From Rhodospirillaceae bacterium (GTDB taxonomy: Bacteria > Pseudomonadota > Alphaproteobacteria > Rhodospirillales > Rhodospirillaceae), in NCBI GenBank assembly GCA_019694335.1, contig JAIBCD010000001.1:62001-126000 (forward strand): DNA of 64,000 nt. Reading direction: 5' to 3'. A program made the translations under genes and the position numbers. Positions 27,542 through 35,821 of this stretch are shown piece by piece. How positions within the stretch are numbered: position 1 is the stretch's first letter; the number at the start of each line of letters is the position of its first letter. The notes under the pieces were generated by a model. It did not search any database and was not told the DNA's origin. It saw nothing but the letters and a program-made list of their open reading frames with translations.

Positions 27542-28834
27542 ATGATGCGTTTGGGTTGCGCCATCGCTGTCCTCGTCCTGCCGGCCGCGCTCCTGTCCGG
27601 GTGCGGTGATCCGGACATCAAACATGCCGCCGTTCCCGTAGGCACATCAACATCCGGCGAGCTGTTCTGGTATGACCGCGCCGCCACCGACCTGATCATC
27701 ATCACCGGCAATGATGGCCAAGGCGGGGCGGCAAGTATGGCCAAGGCGCTGGCCTGGCCCGACCGGCTGGTGATGGTGGCGCCGGAAACCCCCGGCGAAT
27801 CCTGCACCGCCTTGGTATCGCAGGCGGAAAAAGCCGCCCGGGACTTTGCCGTTCGCGCCCATAGGCCGGCGCCCACCGCACCGGTGCTGGTGGGGATCGA
27901 CGGCAACAGCGCCATGACCGTGGCGGCCGATCCCGGCGATACGGCGCCCCGCGCGGTGATCGCCCTCAACTATTGCCCCATGGCGTCGCCGCCGCGTCCG
28001 GCCTGCGCCTTGTCCGGCGCCACTTCGGGCACCCCAACCACCGTGCCGGTCATCGCCATTCCCGATACCAGCCGCTGCGCGGCGGCCGACGTGGACAAGA
28101 CCTTGGGCGGCTATGCCGATGCCCGCGCCATCGCTCCGGTGGGTGGCACCATCGATCTGGTGTTGGTGGTGATGAGCCAGGTGATGGGCAACGTGGCGGA
28201 CAGCGCGGAGGGCGGCGAACTGGATCTGCCGCTTGTGGAATTGCCGGCGGAAGGAAAAGACGCCAAGCAGGATGACCGCCTTGCGATCATTGTCTCGGGT
28301 GACGGCGGCTGGGCCGACATCGACCGGCAATTGGGCGAGGAACTCGCCAAACGCGGGGTTGCCGTGGTGGGCCTCGACTCCCTCAAGTACTTCTGGCGGA
28401 AAAAGGAACCGATCGAGGCCGCCGCGGATCTGGAGCGGATCATCACCCACTACACCGCCGCCTGGCACCGGGGCCGCGTGGTGCTGATCGGCTATTCCTT
28501 CGGCGCCGATATTCTGCCGTTCCTGTGGCCCAATCTTTCCACGGCTGCGCGCGCCAAGGTTTCCCACATGGGGTTGCTGGCCTTGAGCGCCGAAGCCTCG
28601 TTCGAGATCACCGTCGGCGGCTGGGTGGGGGTTGCGGCGCGCGAGTCCGTGCCCACCGCGCCCGCCGTCAGGCTGGTAACGGGAACCAAGGTGTTCTGCG
28701 TGCAGGCCGGCGAGGACACCGACGATCCGTGCCCGACACTCGGCGTCGACGCGGTGGTCCTGCCGGGGGATCATCATTTCGACCGCGACTACAAAAAACT
28801 CTCGGAACTCGTGCTCGCCCGCACGCGCAAGTAG
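27542..28834 (+). CDS. acvB: AcvB/VirJ-family periplasmic lysyl-phosphatidylglycerol hydrolase (lipoprotein)
   Basis: 430 residues from ATG 27542 (27545 equally possible). The start has a lipoprotein signal MRLGCAIAVLVLPAALLSGC with an LSGC lipobox. It has the two tandem alpha/beta-hydrolase halves of AcvB: an N-terminal DLIIITGNDGQGG block and a C-terminal AIIVSGDGGWADIDRQLGE domain with the nucleophile elbow GYSFGAD and a late DHHFDRDY that could hold the catalytic His. In Agrobacterium AcvB hydrolyses lysyl-PG and works with LpiA, which fits the mprF gene divergent from it. Longer in-frame upstream starts would run through mprF and are rejected. Confidence 0.9.
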   Translation: MMRLGCAIAVLVLPAALLSGCGDPDIKHAAVPVGTSTSGELFWYDRAATDLIIITGNDGQGGAASMAKALAWPDRLVMVAPETPGESCTALVSQAEKAARDFAVRAHRPAPTAPVLVGIDGNSAMTVAADPGDTAPRAVIALNYCPMASPPRPACALSGATSGTPTTVPVIAIPDTSRCAAADVDKTLGGYADARAIAPVGGTIDLVLVVMSQVMGNVADSAEGGELDLPLVELPAEGKDAKQDDRLAIIVSGDGGWADIDRQLGEELAKRGVAVVGLDSLKYFWRKKEPIEAAADLERIITHYTAAWHRGRVVLIGYSFGADILPFLWPNLSTAARAKVSHMGLLALSAEASFEITVGGWVGVAARESVPTAPAVRLVTGTKVFCVQAGEDTDDPCPTLGVDAVVLPGDHHFDRDYKKLSELVLARTRK

Positions 28835-29080
28835 GATCGCTTGGGTGCACTGCACCAAACGCTCGGATACCCGTCAATGACGTGTGGCGTTGCCGTCGTA
28901 ACGTGCGCACAATGCCCCCATCAACGCAGGCGTGATTAGGCCGGGAGGCTTTTCGCCAACCTGATGCATGGACACTGTAACGATTTCGGTTTTTAGTCGA
29001 AGCAGGGGAGGCGCACGAGGGGAAGCAATCCGCCTGCTGCGACGCCCATACATCCGCATCTCTGGGGAAGGAGCGATGCC

Positions 29081-31546
29081 GTGAACAGAACCATTACATT
29101 CAAAGCAGCCCTGTTGCTGTCCGCCGCCGTGGCCATGCCGGCCGCCGCGCAAAATCAAAAGCCGGGGGCGATGCCCGCGGCGCAAAGCCAGCAGGCCGCC
29201 GCTGTCGCGGATGACAAGATCGAGGAGATCGTCGTCACCGCCCAGTCGCGCGAGGAAAGCAGCCGCGACACCCCAATCTCGCTGGAAGTGGTCTCGGGCG
29301 ATAAATTGCAGGACGCCAATATCGGCAAGGCCGAGGATCTGCAGTATCTGGTGCCGAACTTCAGCATGACCGAGACCGGCATCAGCACCAATATCTTCAT
29401 CCGCGGCATCGGCTCGGGCATCAACCAGGCCTTCGAGCAGTCGGTCGGCTATTACATCGACGGCGTCAGCTATCCGCGCGCCCAGCAGACTCGCATGCCG
29501 TTCCTGGACGTGGGCCGCATCGAGGTGCTGCGCGGGCCGCAGATCATCCTGTTCGGCAAGAACTCGGTGGCCGGCGCGCTCAGCATCGTCACCGCGCGCC
29601 CGACCAACACCTTCGAGGGTTACCTCAACGCCAGCCATGAATTCGAGGAGAACGAGAACGTGGCCGAAGGCGCCTTGTCCGGCCCGGTGGGCGACCGCGT
29701 GCGCGTGCGCGTGGCGGGCCGCTATCGCGGTTCCGACGGTTATGTCCGCAATCTGACCCTCAATCGCGACGAACCCCGGCACCGCGACTACACCGGCCGC
29801 GGCACGGTGGAAGTGGACGTCACCGAGAACCTGATGGCCAGCCTCAAGATCGAATACAACAAGTTCGATTCCGTCGGTCGCCAGATCGAGATCCTGAACG
29901 AGCGCCCGGTCGCCGCCGGTCCGTTCGCGACCCGCACCTACAGCCAGATCCTGGTTGGCCTGGGCGCCAGCACCTCGGTGCTCAACAACACCCTCGACGA
30001 TCAGCGCAGCTCCAACGGCGACTTCAGCAACAACGACCAGCAGACCTATCTGTTCAATCTTGCCTGGAAGCTGGGCGACTATGAGCTGAAGTCCAGTTCG
30101 GCCTTCACCGGCCTGCGCTACAAGGAGCTGTGCGACTGCGACTATACCGGCGCCAACCTGTTCACGGCGGGGCTCGCGGAGAAATACCGCCAGTTCAGCC
30201 AGGAGCTGCGCCTGACCTCGCCGATCGCGGAGTATTACGACTTCGTGGCCGGGGCCTATTACCAGAGCTCCAAGCACGATTACTCGGATTACATCGCCGT
30301 GCTGCCGGGCTCTCCGCTGATTACGCTGATCAACTTGCGCCAGGCCGGGGCCGGCACGCTGCTGACCAACACCCAGGCCGCGCGCGTCGCCCTGGTCAAC
30401 GACAAGATGTACGCAGCCTTCGGCCAGATCAATTTCCGGCCCATGAGCCAGTTCGAGATCCAGGCCGGCGGGCGCCTGAGTTCGGAGGACAAGGACGGCA
30501 ATCGCACCCTGTCCGTCCAGACGGCGGCCGGCGGCCCGCTGCCCGCCGCTCAGGCGGCGGCGGCGGTGGTTTACGCCAACGTGTTCCGCATCACTTCGAC
30601 CAACCTCTCGGCCTTGGGGCCCACGGGTGCTGCGTTCATCGGTCAGCTCGGCTCGCTGCCGGTGTCGGCGGCGCGGAAGGAGACGCGGTTTTCCCCGGAC
30701 TTGAAGCTGGTCTACAAGCCGGCCGACGACCTGATGCTCTACGCCAGCTGGTCGCGCGGCTATAAGAGCGGCGGTTTCGACTTCCGCGCCAACAACCGCG
30801 GCGTTTCGCCGACCATGGCCGCGTCCTTCGAGTTCAAAGACGAGAAGGCGATGAATTACGAAGTCGGCGCCAAGACCGTGTTCGCCGACGGCAAGGCCGA
30901 GTTCAACATCGGCGCCTACTACACCAAGTTCGACAACCTGCAGATCTCGGTGTTCGACGGCACCCTGGGTTTCAACGTCGGCAACGCGGCCTCGTCGCGC
31001 TCCGAGGGTATCGAAGCCTCGGCGCGCTGGCGCCTGTCGCGCTACTTCGCCCTGTCGGGCGACCTCGCGATCACCGACTTCAAATTCAACAGCTTCCGGA
31101 ACGGCCAGTGCTACTTCGGCCAGGCCGCCAACGTTGACCTGGACGGCAACGGAACGCTCGACCTCTGCGACTACAGCGGCAAGACCAATCAGATGGTGTC
31201 GAAGAGTCAGGGCACGATCGCCGCCGAAGCCAACTACCCGATCGTCGCGGGCTATCGCGTCGACGGGTCGGTGGACATGTTCTTCACGTCCAAGTACTTC
31301 GCCTCGGCCACCCTCGATCCCGATCTGGTGCAGCCGGGCTATGCCACCTTCAATGCGCGCCTGGGGTTCGGCCCGGAATCCCAGATGTGGCAGATCGCGC
31401 TGGTCGGCCACAACCTGACCGACAAGCGCATCCTTCTGTTCGGCGGCGACACCCCGCTGGCGGGCTCGCTGTTCGGCGCCAACTCCGACTACGCCTTCCG
31501 CGGCAAGGGCCGGACCTTCGGCATCCAGGCGCGCGCCCGGTTCTAA
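29081..31546 (+). CDS. TonB-dependent outer membrane receptor
   Basis: 821 residues from a GTG start; AAGGAG is 7 bases upstream. An ATG at 29076 opens only the two-codon frame ATG-CCG-TGA, whose stop overlaps the GTG. A signal peptide ends near AAA-QNQ; the TonB box EEIVVTAQSREES is at about residue 48. The plug has TPISLEVVSGDKL, NIFIRGIGSG, YIDGVSYPRAQQ and RIEVLRGPQIILFGKNSVAG, and the barrel has LVYKPADDLMLYASWSRGYK, all of the siderophore/cobalamin-type receptor class rather than the four large paralogues. It ends in ARARF with the normal terminal Phe. Substrate unknown. No terminator separates it from acvB, 246 bases upstream. Confidence 0.93.
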   Translation: MNRTITFKAALLLSAAVAMPAAAQNQKPGAMPAAQSQQAAAVADDKIEEIVVTAQSREESSRDTPISLEVVSGDKLQDANIGKAEDLQYLVPNFSMTETGISTNIFIRGIGSGINQAFEQSVGYYIDGVSYPRAQQTRMPFLDVGRIEVLRGPQIILFGKNSVAGALSIVTARPTNTFEGYLNASHEFEENENVAEGALSGPVGDRVRVRVAGRYRGSDGYVRNLTLNRDEPRHRDYTGRGTVEVDVTENLMASLKIEYNKFDSVGRQIEILNERPVAAGPFATRTYSQILVGLGASTSVLNNTLDDQRSSNGDFSNNDQQTYLFNLAWKLGDYELKSSSAFTGLRYKELCDCDYTGANLFTAGLAEKYRQFSQELRLTSPIAEYYDFVAGAYYQSSKHDYSDYIAVLPGSPLITLINLRQAGAGTLLTNTQAARVALVNDKMYAAFGQINFRPMSQFEIQAGGRLSSEDKDGNRTLSVQTAAGGPLPAAQAAAAVVYANVFRITSTNLSALGPTGAAFIGQLGSLPVSAARKETRFSPDLKLVYKPADDLMLYASWSRGYKSGGFDFRANNRGVSPTMAASFEFKDEKAMNYEVGAKTVFADGKAEFNIGAYYTKFDNLQISVFDGTLGFNVGNAASSRSEGIEASARWRLSRYFALSGDLAITDFKFNSFRNGQCYFGQAANVDLDGNGTLDLCDYSGKTNQMVSKSQGTIAAEANYPIVAGYRVDGSVDMFFTSKYFASATLDPDLVQPGYATFNARLGFGPESQMWQIALVGHNLTDKRILLFGGDTPLAGSLFGANSDYAFRGKGRTFGIQARARF

Positions 31547-31568
31547 GAAGCCAGTTTCGAGCAGTCGC

Positions 31569-31606
31569 GCGGGCGGGGATTTAATTTCCCGCCCGCTCGT
31601 TCTTTC
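31569..31606 (+). terminator. Terminator-like hairpin after TonB receptor
   Basis: GCGGGCGGGGA / TTCCCGCCCGC (11 bp with one G-U), loop TTTAAT, followed by TCGTTCTTTC. The tail is only moderately T-rich. Confidence 0.6.
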
Positions 31607-31812
31607 GGCGCCGCGCGGAACATGGCGCCCTGTTCCGCTGACGACGCAAGGGCCGGCGCGGCCGCGTCCATCGCCAGCACATGAAGAATGTCGCGCAATA
31701 TCAAAGTTCCCCGAAAATCATGCATATTTCTCCGCGTAACATACGGTTGCGTGCGCAAACATGGCCGTGGCGCGGTCGCCGGAATCGGTGCACGCTATCC
31801 TCTCCACGGAAC

Positions 31813-33237
31813 ATGGGTGTCAACATGATGATGCGCATTTTTTCGGCCGGATGTGCTGCCGCTCTGTTAACGACGACGGCGATTGCCGCCGACGGGCCGC
31901 GGCCGGACCAATTGAAGTTCCGCGAGCTTTACAAGGAGTTGGTCGAGACCAACACCTCCCTGTCCACCGGCAGCTGCACGCTGGCGGCCGAGAAGATGGC
32001 CGCGCGCTTGAAGGCGGCCGGCTATACCGACAAGGAGTATCAGGTATTCACCGCGCCCGGAAAACCAAAGGAAGGCGGACTGTTCGCAATCCTCAAGGGC
32101 GACGGCTCCGGCAGCAAACCCATGCTGCTGCTCGCGCATCTCGATGTCGTGGAAGCCAAACGTGAAGACTGGACGCGCGATCCCTTCACCCTGGTCGAGG
32201 AGGGCGGTTACTTCTACGCCCGTGGCGCCAGCGACGATAAGGCGCAGGCATCGGTGTGGGTGGACACGCTGATCCGCCTCAAGCAGGAAGGCTTCAAGCC
32301 CAAGCGCGACATCAAGCTGGCGCTGACCTGCGGTGAAGAAACCTCGAGTGCCTTCAATGGCGCCGGCTGGCTGGCGAAGGAGAAGCGCGACCTGATCGAT
32401 GCGGCCTTCGCCCTCAATGAAGGCGCCGGCGGACGGCTGGACGACAAAGGTAAACCGATCGCGCTGAACATCCAGGCCGGCGAGAAATTCCCGCAGGACT
32501 ACAAGCTGGAGGTCACCAACCCCGGCGGCCATTCCTCGCGGCCCACCAAGGACAACGCGATCTATGAACTGGCTGCGGCGCTCGGCAAGATCGGCCAGAC
32601 TGAATGGCCGCTGGAATACACCGATGCGTCGCGCACGTTCCTGACCCGCATGTCGCCTCTGGTCGGCGGCGAGATGGGGGCGGCCATGGCGGCCCTGGCG
32701 AAAGACGGCAAGGACGCCAAGGCTGCGGCCATTGTCACCAGCGATCCCGGCTACAACGGCATGCTACGCACCACCTGCGTGGCGACCATGCTGGAGGCCG
32801 GCCACGCCACCAACGCGCTGCCGCAACGCGCGACCGCCAATATCAATTGTCGCATTTTCCCGGGCACCTCGGTGCAGCAGGTGCGCGAAAGGCTGGCTGA
32901 AGTGATCGGCAATCCGAAGGTCAAGATCACCGCCGCGTCGCCGCGCAGCGAGATCACCAAAGGCCCGCCGCCGCTCACGCCCGAGATCATGAAGCCGATC
33001 GAGACGGCGGCCGCCAAGCTGTGGCCGGGCGTGCCGGTTATTCCGGTATTGCAGGCGGGCGCCACCGACGGCGCATTCCTGAGCGCGGTGGGGATTCCCA
33101 CTTACGGCGTCAGCGGCATCTTTGGCGATCCCGACGGCAATGGCGTCCACGGCCTGAACGAACGCGTTCGCGTCAAGTCGCTCTATGACGGTCGCGATTT
33201 CATGTACGACATCGTCAAGCAGTATGCGATGCAGTAA
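31813..33237 (+). CDS. Secreted M20 metallopeptidase
   Basis: 474 residues from ATG 31813 (ATGs at 31825-31831 give a cleaner signal peptide MMMRIFSAGCAAALLTTTAIA; no strong SD separates them). Zinc-ligand blocks of the M20 family are all present: LLLAHLDVV, YFYARGASDDKAQ, LALTCGEETS, ALNEGAGG and the late GVHGLNERVRVKSLYDG; the dimerisation domain has NPGGHSSRPTKDNAIYEL. M20 peptidases remove amino acids from di- or oligopeptides or N-acyl amino acids. Export suggests periplasmic or extracellular peptide use, in keeping with the receptor just upstream. Confidence 0.92.
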   Translation: MGVNMMMRIFSAGCAAALLTTTAIAADGPRPDQLKFRELYKELVETNTSLSTGSCTLAAEKMAARLKAAGYTDKEYQVFTAPGKPKEGGLFAILKGDGSGSKPMLLLAHLDVVEAKREDWTRDPFTLVEEGGYFYARGASDDKAQASVWVDTLIRLKQEGFKPKRDIKLALTCGEETSSAFNGAGWLAKEKRDLIDAAFALNEGAGGRLDDKGKPIALNIQAGEKFPQDYKLEVTNPGGHSSRPTKDNAIYELAAALGKIGQTEWPLEYTDASRTFLTRMSPLVGGEMGAAMAALAKDGKDAKAAAIVTSDPGYNGMLRTTCVATMLEAGHATNALPQRATANINCRIFPGTSVQQVRERLAEVIGNPKVKITAASPRSEITKGPPPLTPEIMKPIETAAAKLWPGVPVIPVLQAGATDGAFLSAVGIPTYGVSGIFGDPDGNGVHGLNERVRVKSLYDGRDFMYDIVKQYAMQ

Positions 33238-33278
33238 CGCGCCTCCGGCGCGACGGTAGTAACGCGCCTCCGGCGCGA
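33234..33278 (+). repeat. Exact 20-base direct repeat at a stop codon
   Basis: GTAACGCGCCTCCGGCGCGA occurs at 33234-33253 and again at 33259-33278. The first copy includes the TAA stop of the M20 gene. Each copy contains a small GCGCC-TCC-GGCGC hairpin. Confidence 0.85.
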
Positions 33279-33280
33279 TG

Positions 33281-33308
33281 CCAGTAGGACGGTTCGCCGT
33301 CCTACTGG
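33281..33308 (+). terminator. Strong hairpin with TTCG loop, no U-tract
   Basis: CCAGTAGGACGG, TTCG, CCGTCCTACTGG: a 12-bp perfect stem just after the direct repeat. It could protect mRNA ends or help terminate, but no T-run follows. Confidence 0.5.
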
Positions 33309-33361
33309 CGTGGCACCGCCGCGACCCGCCGTCCAATAAGGTTCACGGTCTCTTTATCCAG

Positions 33362-33397
33362 GCAACCGCAGCATCCATATTATGGTGCGGCGGTTGC
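33362..33397 (+). promoter_or_regulatory. Hairpin in the 5' UTR of the ATPase inhibitor gene
   Basis: GCAACCGC (33362-33369) pairs with GCGGTTGC (33390-33397); inside, GCA/TGC and CCAT/ATGG continue the stem around an ATT loop. It ends about 3 bases before the TGAGAGAGG ribosome-binding region, so it could affect translation start or mRNA stability. Confidence 0.45.
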
Positions 33398-33416
33398 ATT
33401 TGAGAGAGGTCTATCC

Positions 33417-33734
33417 ATGAGTGACGCCTTCAGCAGTCGTGAACGGGGCTTTGAATCCAAGTTCCAGCTCGACGAAGAGCAGAAGTTTCGGGCATTGGCA
33501 CGCCGCGACAAACTGTTCGGCCTGTGGGTGGCCAAGCAACTGGGCCGTGCCGATGCGGACGCCTATGCGGCCGAGGTGATGGCGTCCAATTTCGAGAAGC
33601 CGGGCGATGAAGACATGCTGTCCAAGGTGCGCGGCGACCTGAAAGCCGCCGGCAAGCAGGTCGCCGAGGGGACGCTCAGGGCGGAACTCGCCAATGCCTA
33701 TGCCGAGGCCGCGCAGCAGATCGCGGTCAAATAG
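33417..33734 (+). CDS. ATPase inhibitor subunit zeta (DUF1476)
   Basis: 105 residues, the family length. The N-terminus MSDAFSSRERGFESKFQLDE and the block FRALARRDKLFGLWVA are diagnostic. In Paracoccus and relatives this subunit binds F1 and blocks ATP hydrolysis, the alphaproteobacterial counterpart of mitochondrial IF1. The first ~20 residues form the inhibitory segment and the rest a helical bundle. It is a single-gene unit with a hairpin upstream and a terminator downstream. The family is essentially alphaproteobacterial and so dates the organism's lineage. Confidence 0.93.
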   Translation: MSDAFSSRERGFESKFQLDEEQKFRALARRDKLFGLWVAKQLGRADADAYAAEVMASNFEKPGDEDMLSKVRGDLKAAGKQVAEGTLRAELANAYAEAAQQIAVK

Positions 33735-33792
33735 TTAACGCCACTTGAGCGGCGACGCGGCGCACCCTACTTATTGAGCGTGGTCCAACCAC

Positions 33793-33826
33793 CCGGAGCG
33801 CGACGGGTCATGCTCCGGTTCTTTTT
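33793..33826 (+). terminator. Rho-independent terminator
   Basis: CCGGAGC (33793-33799) pairs with GCTCCGG (33812-33818) around a 12-base loop, followed by TTCTTTTTT. Confidence 0.8.
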
Positions 33827-33831
33827 TGACC

Positions 33832-33875
33832 GCATTTTGGCCGGCCGAACCGGCTTCCACTTCGGCCCAAAATGC
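33832..33875 (+). repeat. Palindromic extragenic repeat, copy 2
   Basis: Outer stem GCATTTTG/CAAAATGC, inner stem GGCCGAA/TTCGGCC, loop CCGGCTTCCAC identical to copy 1 at 8603. Compared with copy 1, three base pairs have changed on both sides and pairing is kept. It begins 5 bases after a terminator U-tract and ends 17 bases before the lemA start. Confidence 0.8.
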
Positions 33876-33892
33876 TCGGAAGGGGGATTCCC

Positions 33893-34471
33893 ATGCGTCG
33901 CTTTTTTGTCGTTCTTGTCACGGCCGTTGCCTTGGCGGGCTGTGGCGTCAACGAGGTGCCCAAGCTCGATGAACAGGTGAAGGCCGCCTGGAGCCAGGTG
34001 CAGAACCAGTACCAGCGCCGCGCCGACCTGGTGCCGAACCTGGTGGAGACCGTGAAAGGCTACGCCACCCAGGAGCGGGAAACCCTGACGCAGGTGATCG
34101 AGGCGCGCGCGAAGGCGACTTCGGTGCAGCTGCCGGCCGACATCACCCAAAACCCCGAGGCCTTCAAACAGTTCCAGCAGGCGCAGGGCCAGCTCACGGG
34201 TGCGCTCGGGCGCTTGATGGTGGTGGCGGAGCAGTACCCCAACCTGAAATCGGACCAGGCGTTCCTGTCGCTGCAGTCGCAGCTGGAAGGCACCGAGAAC
34301 CGCATCGCCGTGGCCCGCAAGGACTACATCGACGCGGTGCAGCGCTACAACACGCAGTTGCGCACCATTCCCGGCCGCTGGGTCGCCGCGGTGGTCTATC
34401 CCGACGCCAAGGTGAAGGAAACGTTCACCGCGGCTGAATCGGCCCAGACCGCGCCAGCGGTCAAATTTTAA
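33893..34471 (+). CDS. lemA: LemA family lipoprotein
   Basis: 192 residues. The lipoprotein signal MRRFFVVLVTAVALAGC has an LAGC lipobox, in contrast to the single membrane helix of many LemA proteins. The helical core contains EVPKLDEQVKAAWSQVQNQY, RRADLVPNLVETVKGYA and the late YNTQLRTIPGRWVAAVVY, typical of the family. LemA proteins have no firm biochemical role but are almost always encoded with TPM-domain proteins, as here; the set may help envelope quality control. The next gene starts 25 bases downstream. Confidence 0.93.
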   Translation: MRRFFVVLVTAVALAGCGVNEVPKLDEQVKAAWSQVQNQYQRRADLVPNLVETVKGYATQERETLTQVIEARAKATSVQLPADITQNPEAFKQFQQAQGQLTGALGRLMVVAEQYPNLKSDQAFLSLQSQLEGTENRIAVARKDYIDAVQRYNTQLRTIPGRWVAAVVYPDAKVKETFTAAESAQTAPAVKF

Positions 34472-34496
34472 TGCCTGCTGCCGCCGTCAAGTTCTG

Positions 34497-35210
34497 ATGC
34501 GTCCGCTCGCGCTTCTGTTTGCGCTGTTCTGGGCCTTCACGGTTCAGGCCGCGGAGATTTCATTTCCGCCGCTGACGGGCAGGGTGGTCGACCAGGCCCA
34601 TGTCCTGTCGGCGGGGGCGGTGCGCTCTCTCGATCAGAAGCTCGCGGACCATGAGGCGACGACGCATCAGCAAGTCATCGTCGCCACGGTCGCGTCGCTG
34701 CAAGGACACGATATCGCCGAATACGGCTACCAGCTCGGCCGCAAGTGGGGCATCGGTGAGAAGGATAAGAACACCGGCGCGATTCTGCTGGTGGCGCCCA
34801 CCGAGCGCGAGGTGCGCATCGAGGTGGGCTACGGGCTCGAGGGCACGCTCACCGACGCCCTCAGCCGCGCGATCATCGAGCAGCGCATCATCCCGGAGTT
34901 CCGCGCCGGACGCATGGAAGGCGGTATCATCGCTGGGACCGACGCGATCCTCGGCACGCTGCGCGGCGAAGCGCCGGTGCAGCCCGTTCAGCGGCGCGGC
35001 AACCACCGCGAGGATCCGGGTGAAATTCCGCCCGTGGCGCTGATCGTCATATTCATTGTCTTCCTGCTGCTCACCCGCGGCGGCGGCCGCAGAGGGTATC
35101 TGCCCGGCGTCATGCTGGGCGGCCCCTCGATCTGGCGCGGCGGCGGTGACGGGGGATTCAGCGGCGGCGGCGGTTCCTTCGGCGGTGGGGGCGCTTCAGG
35201 TAAATGGTAG
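34497..35210 (+). CDS. TPM-domain membrane protein (YgcG-like)
   Basis: 237 residues with a signal peptide ending at VQA-AE. The TPM domain (about residues 27-150) has TGRVVDQAHVLSAGAVRSLD, HQQVIVATVASLQG, IGEKDKNTGAILLVAP and EVGYGLEGTLTDA. A single membrane helix (PPVALIVIFIVFLLL, about 178-195) follows, then a Gly-rich tail (GGGDGGFSGGGGSFGGGGAS). This is the standard partner of LemA. Its last bases overlap the start of the second TPM gene, so the two are coupled. Confidence 0.93.
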   Translation: MRPLALLFALFWAFTVQAAEISFPPLTGRVVDQAHVLSAGAVRSLDQKLADHEATTHQQVIVATVASLQGHDIAEYGYQLGRKWGIGEKDKNTGAILLVAPTEREVRIEVGYGLEGTLTDALSRAIIEQRIIPEFRAGRMEGGIIAGTDAILGTLRGEAPVQPVQRRGNHREDPGEIPPVALIVIFIVFLLLTRGGGRRGYLPGVMLGGPSIWRGGGDGGFSGGGGSFGGGGASGKW

Positions 35211-35821
35211 GCGCGCTCGACACCACCCTGGCCCAGGCGGCGGTCGCCGCGGCCGAGAAGGAAACCAGCGCCGAGATCGTGATCGCGGTCACCGATGTCA
35301 GCGAGAATTACGCGGTCTATCCGGCCCTGTGGGCGGCCGTGACGGCGGTCCTGGCGATCGGCGCGGAAGCGCTGCTGTGGCCCGAGAGCCATGTGCGGTT
35401 CGCCTTTGCCGCCGGCGGATGTGTGGGCTTGGCGGTTTGGCTGATCCTGTCGCTGACGCCGCTGGGTTTGGCGGCGGTGCCGGCGGCGGCCAAGAACCGC
35501 GCGGCGCGCGGCTTGGCCCATCTCGAATTCGTCGAACGCGTCGCGGGCCGCACGGCCAAGGCCAACGGCATCTTAATCTTCGTCGCCCTCAAGGAACGCC
35601 ATGTGGAAGTCGTTCCGGACGCGGGCTTCGCGTCGAAGGTCGGCGACGGCGCCTGGGACACGGTGGTCGCCGCCATGGTCGCGTCCCTGCGCAAAGGCGA
35701 GGTCACCGAAGCCGTGGTCGCGGGCGTCGGTGCCTGCGCGCGCATCGCGGCGCCGGTGTTCCCCTACGACGCCGCCGATCGCGACGAGATCGCCGACGCG
35801 GTCGTGACGGTGAATCTCTAA
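35204..35821 (+). CDS. Second TPM-domain membrane protein
   Basis: 205 residues. The ATG lies in the last codons of the previous gene (ATGGTAG), a 7-base overlap. The TPM-type fold is split around two membrane helices (about residues 42-58 and 64-90): AEKETSAEIVIAVTDVSENY before, and TAKANGILIFVALKERHVEVV plus GWASKVG-like DAGFASKVGDGAWD after. This completes the common lemA-TPM-TPM triad. Its stop codon overlaps the stop of the minus-strand aldolase-like gene by 4 bases, so the two transcription units converge with no intergenic space. Confidence 0.9.
   Translation: MVGALDTTLAQAAVAAAEKETSAEIVIAVTDVSENYAVYPALWAAVTAVLAIGAEALLWPESHVRFAFAAGGCVGLAVWLILSLTPLGLAAVPAAAKNRAARGLAHLEFVERVAGRTAKANGILIFVALKERHVEVVPDAGFASKVGDGAWDTVVAAMVASLRKGEVTEAVVAGVGACARIAAPVFPYDAADRDEIADAVVTVNL

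Noticed and set aside
28844..28856. Palindrome GGTGCACTGCACC downstream of acvB
   Set aside because: Symmetric, but it lies between genes with no regulator nearby and short GC palindromes are expected by chance.
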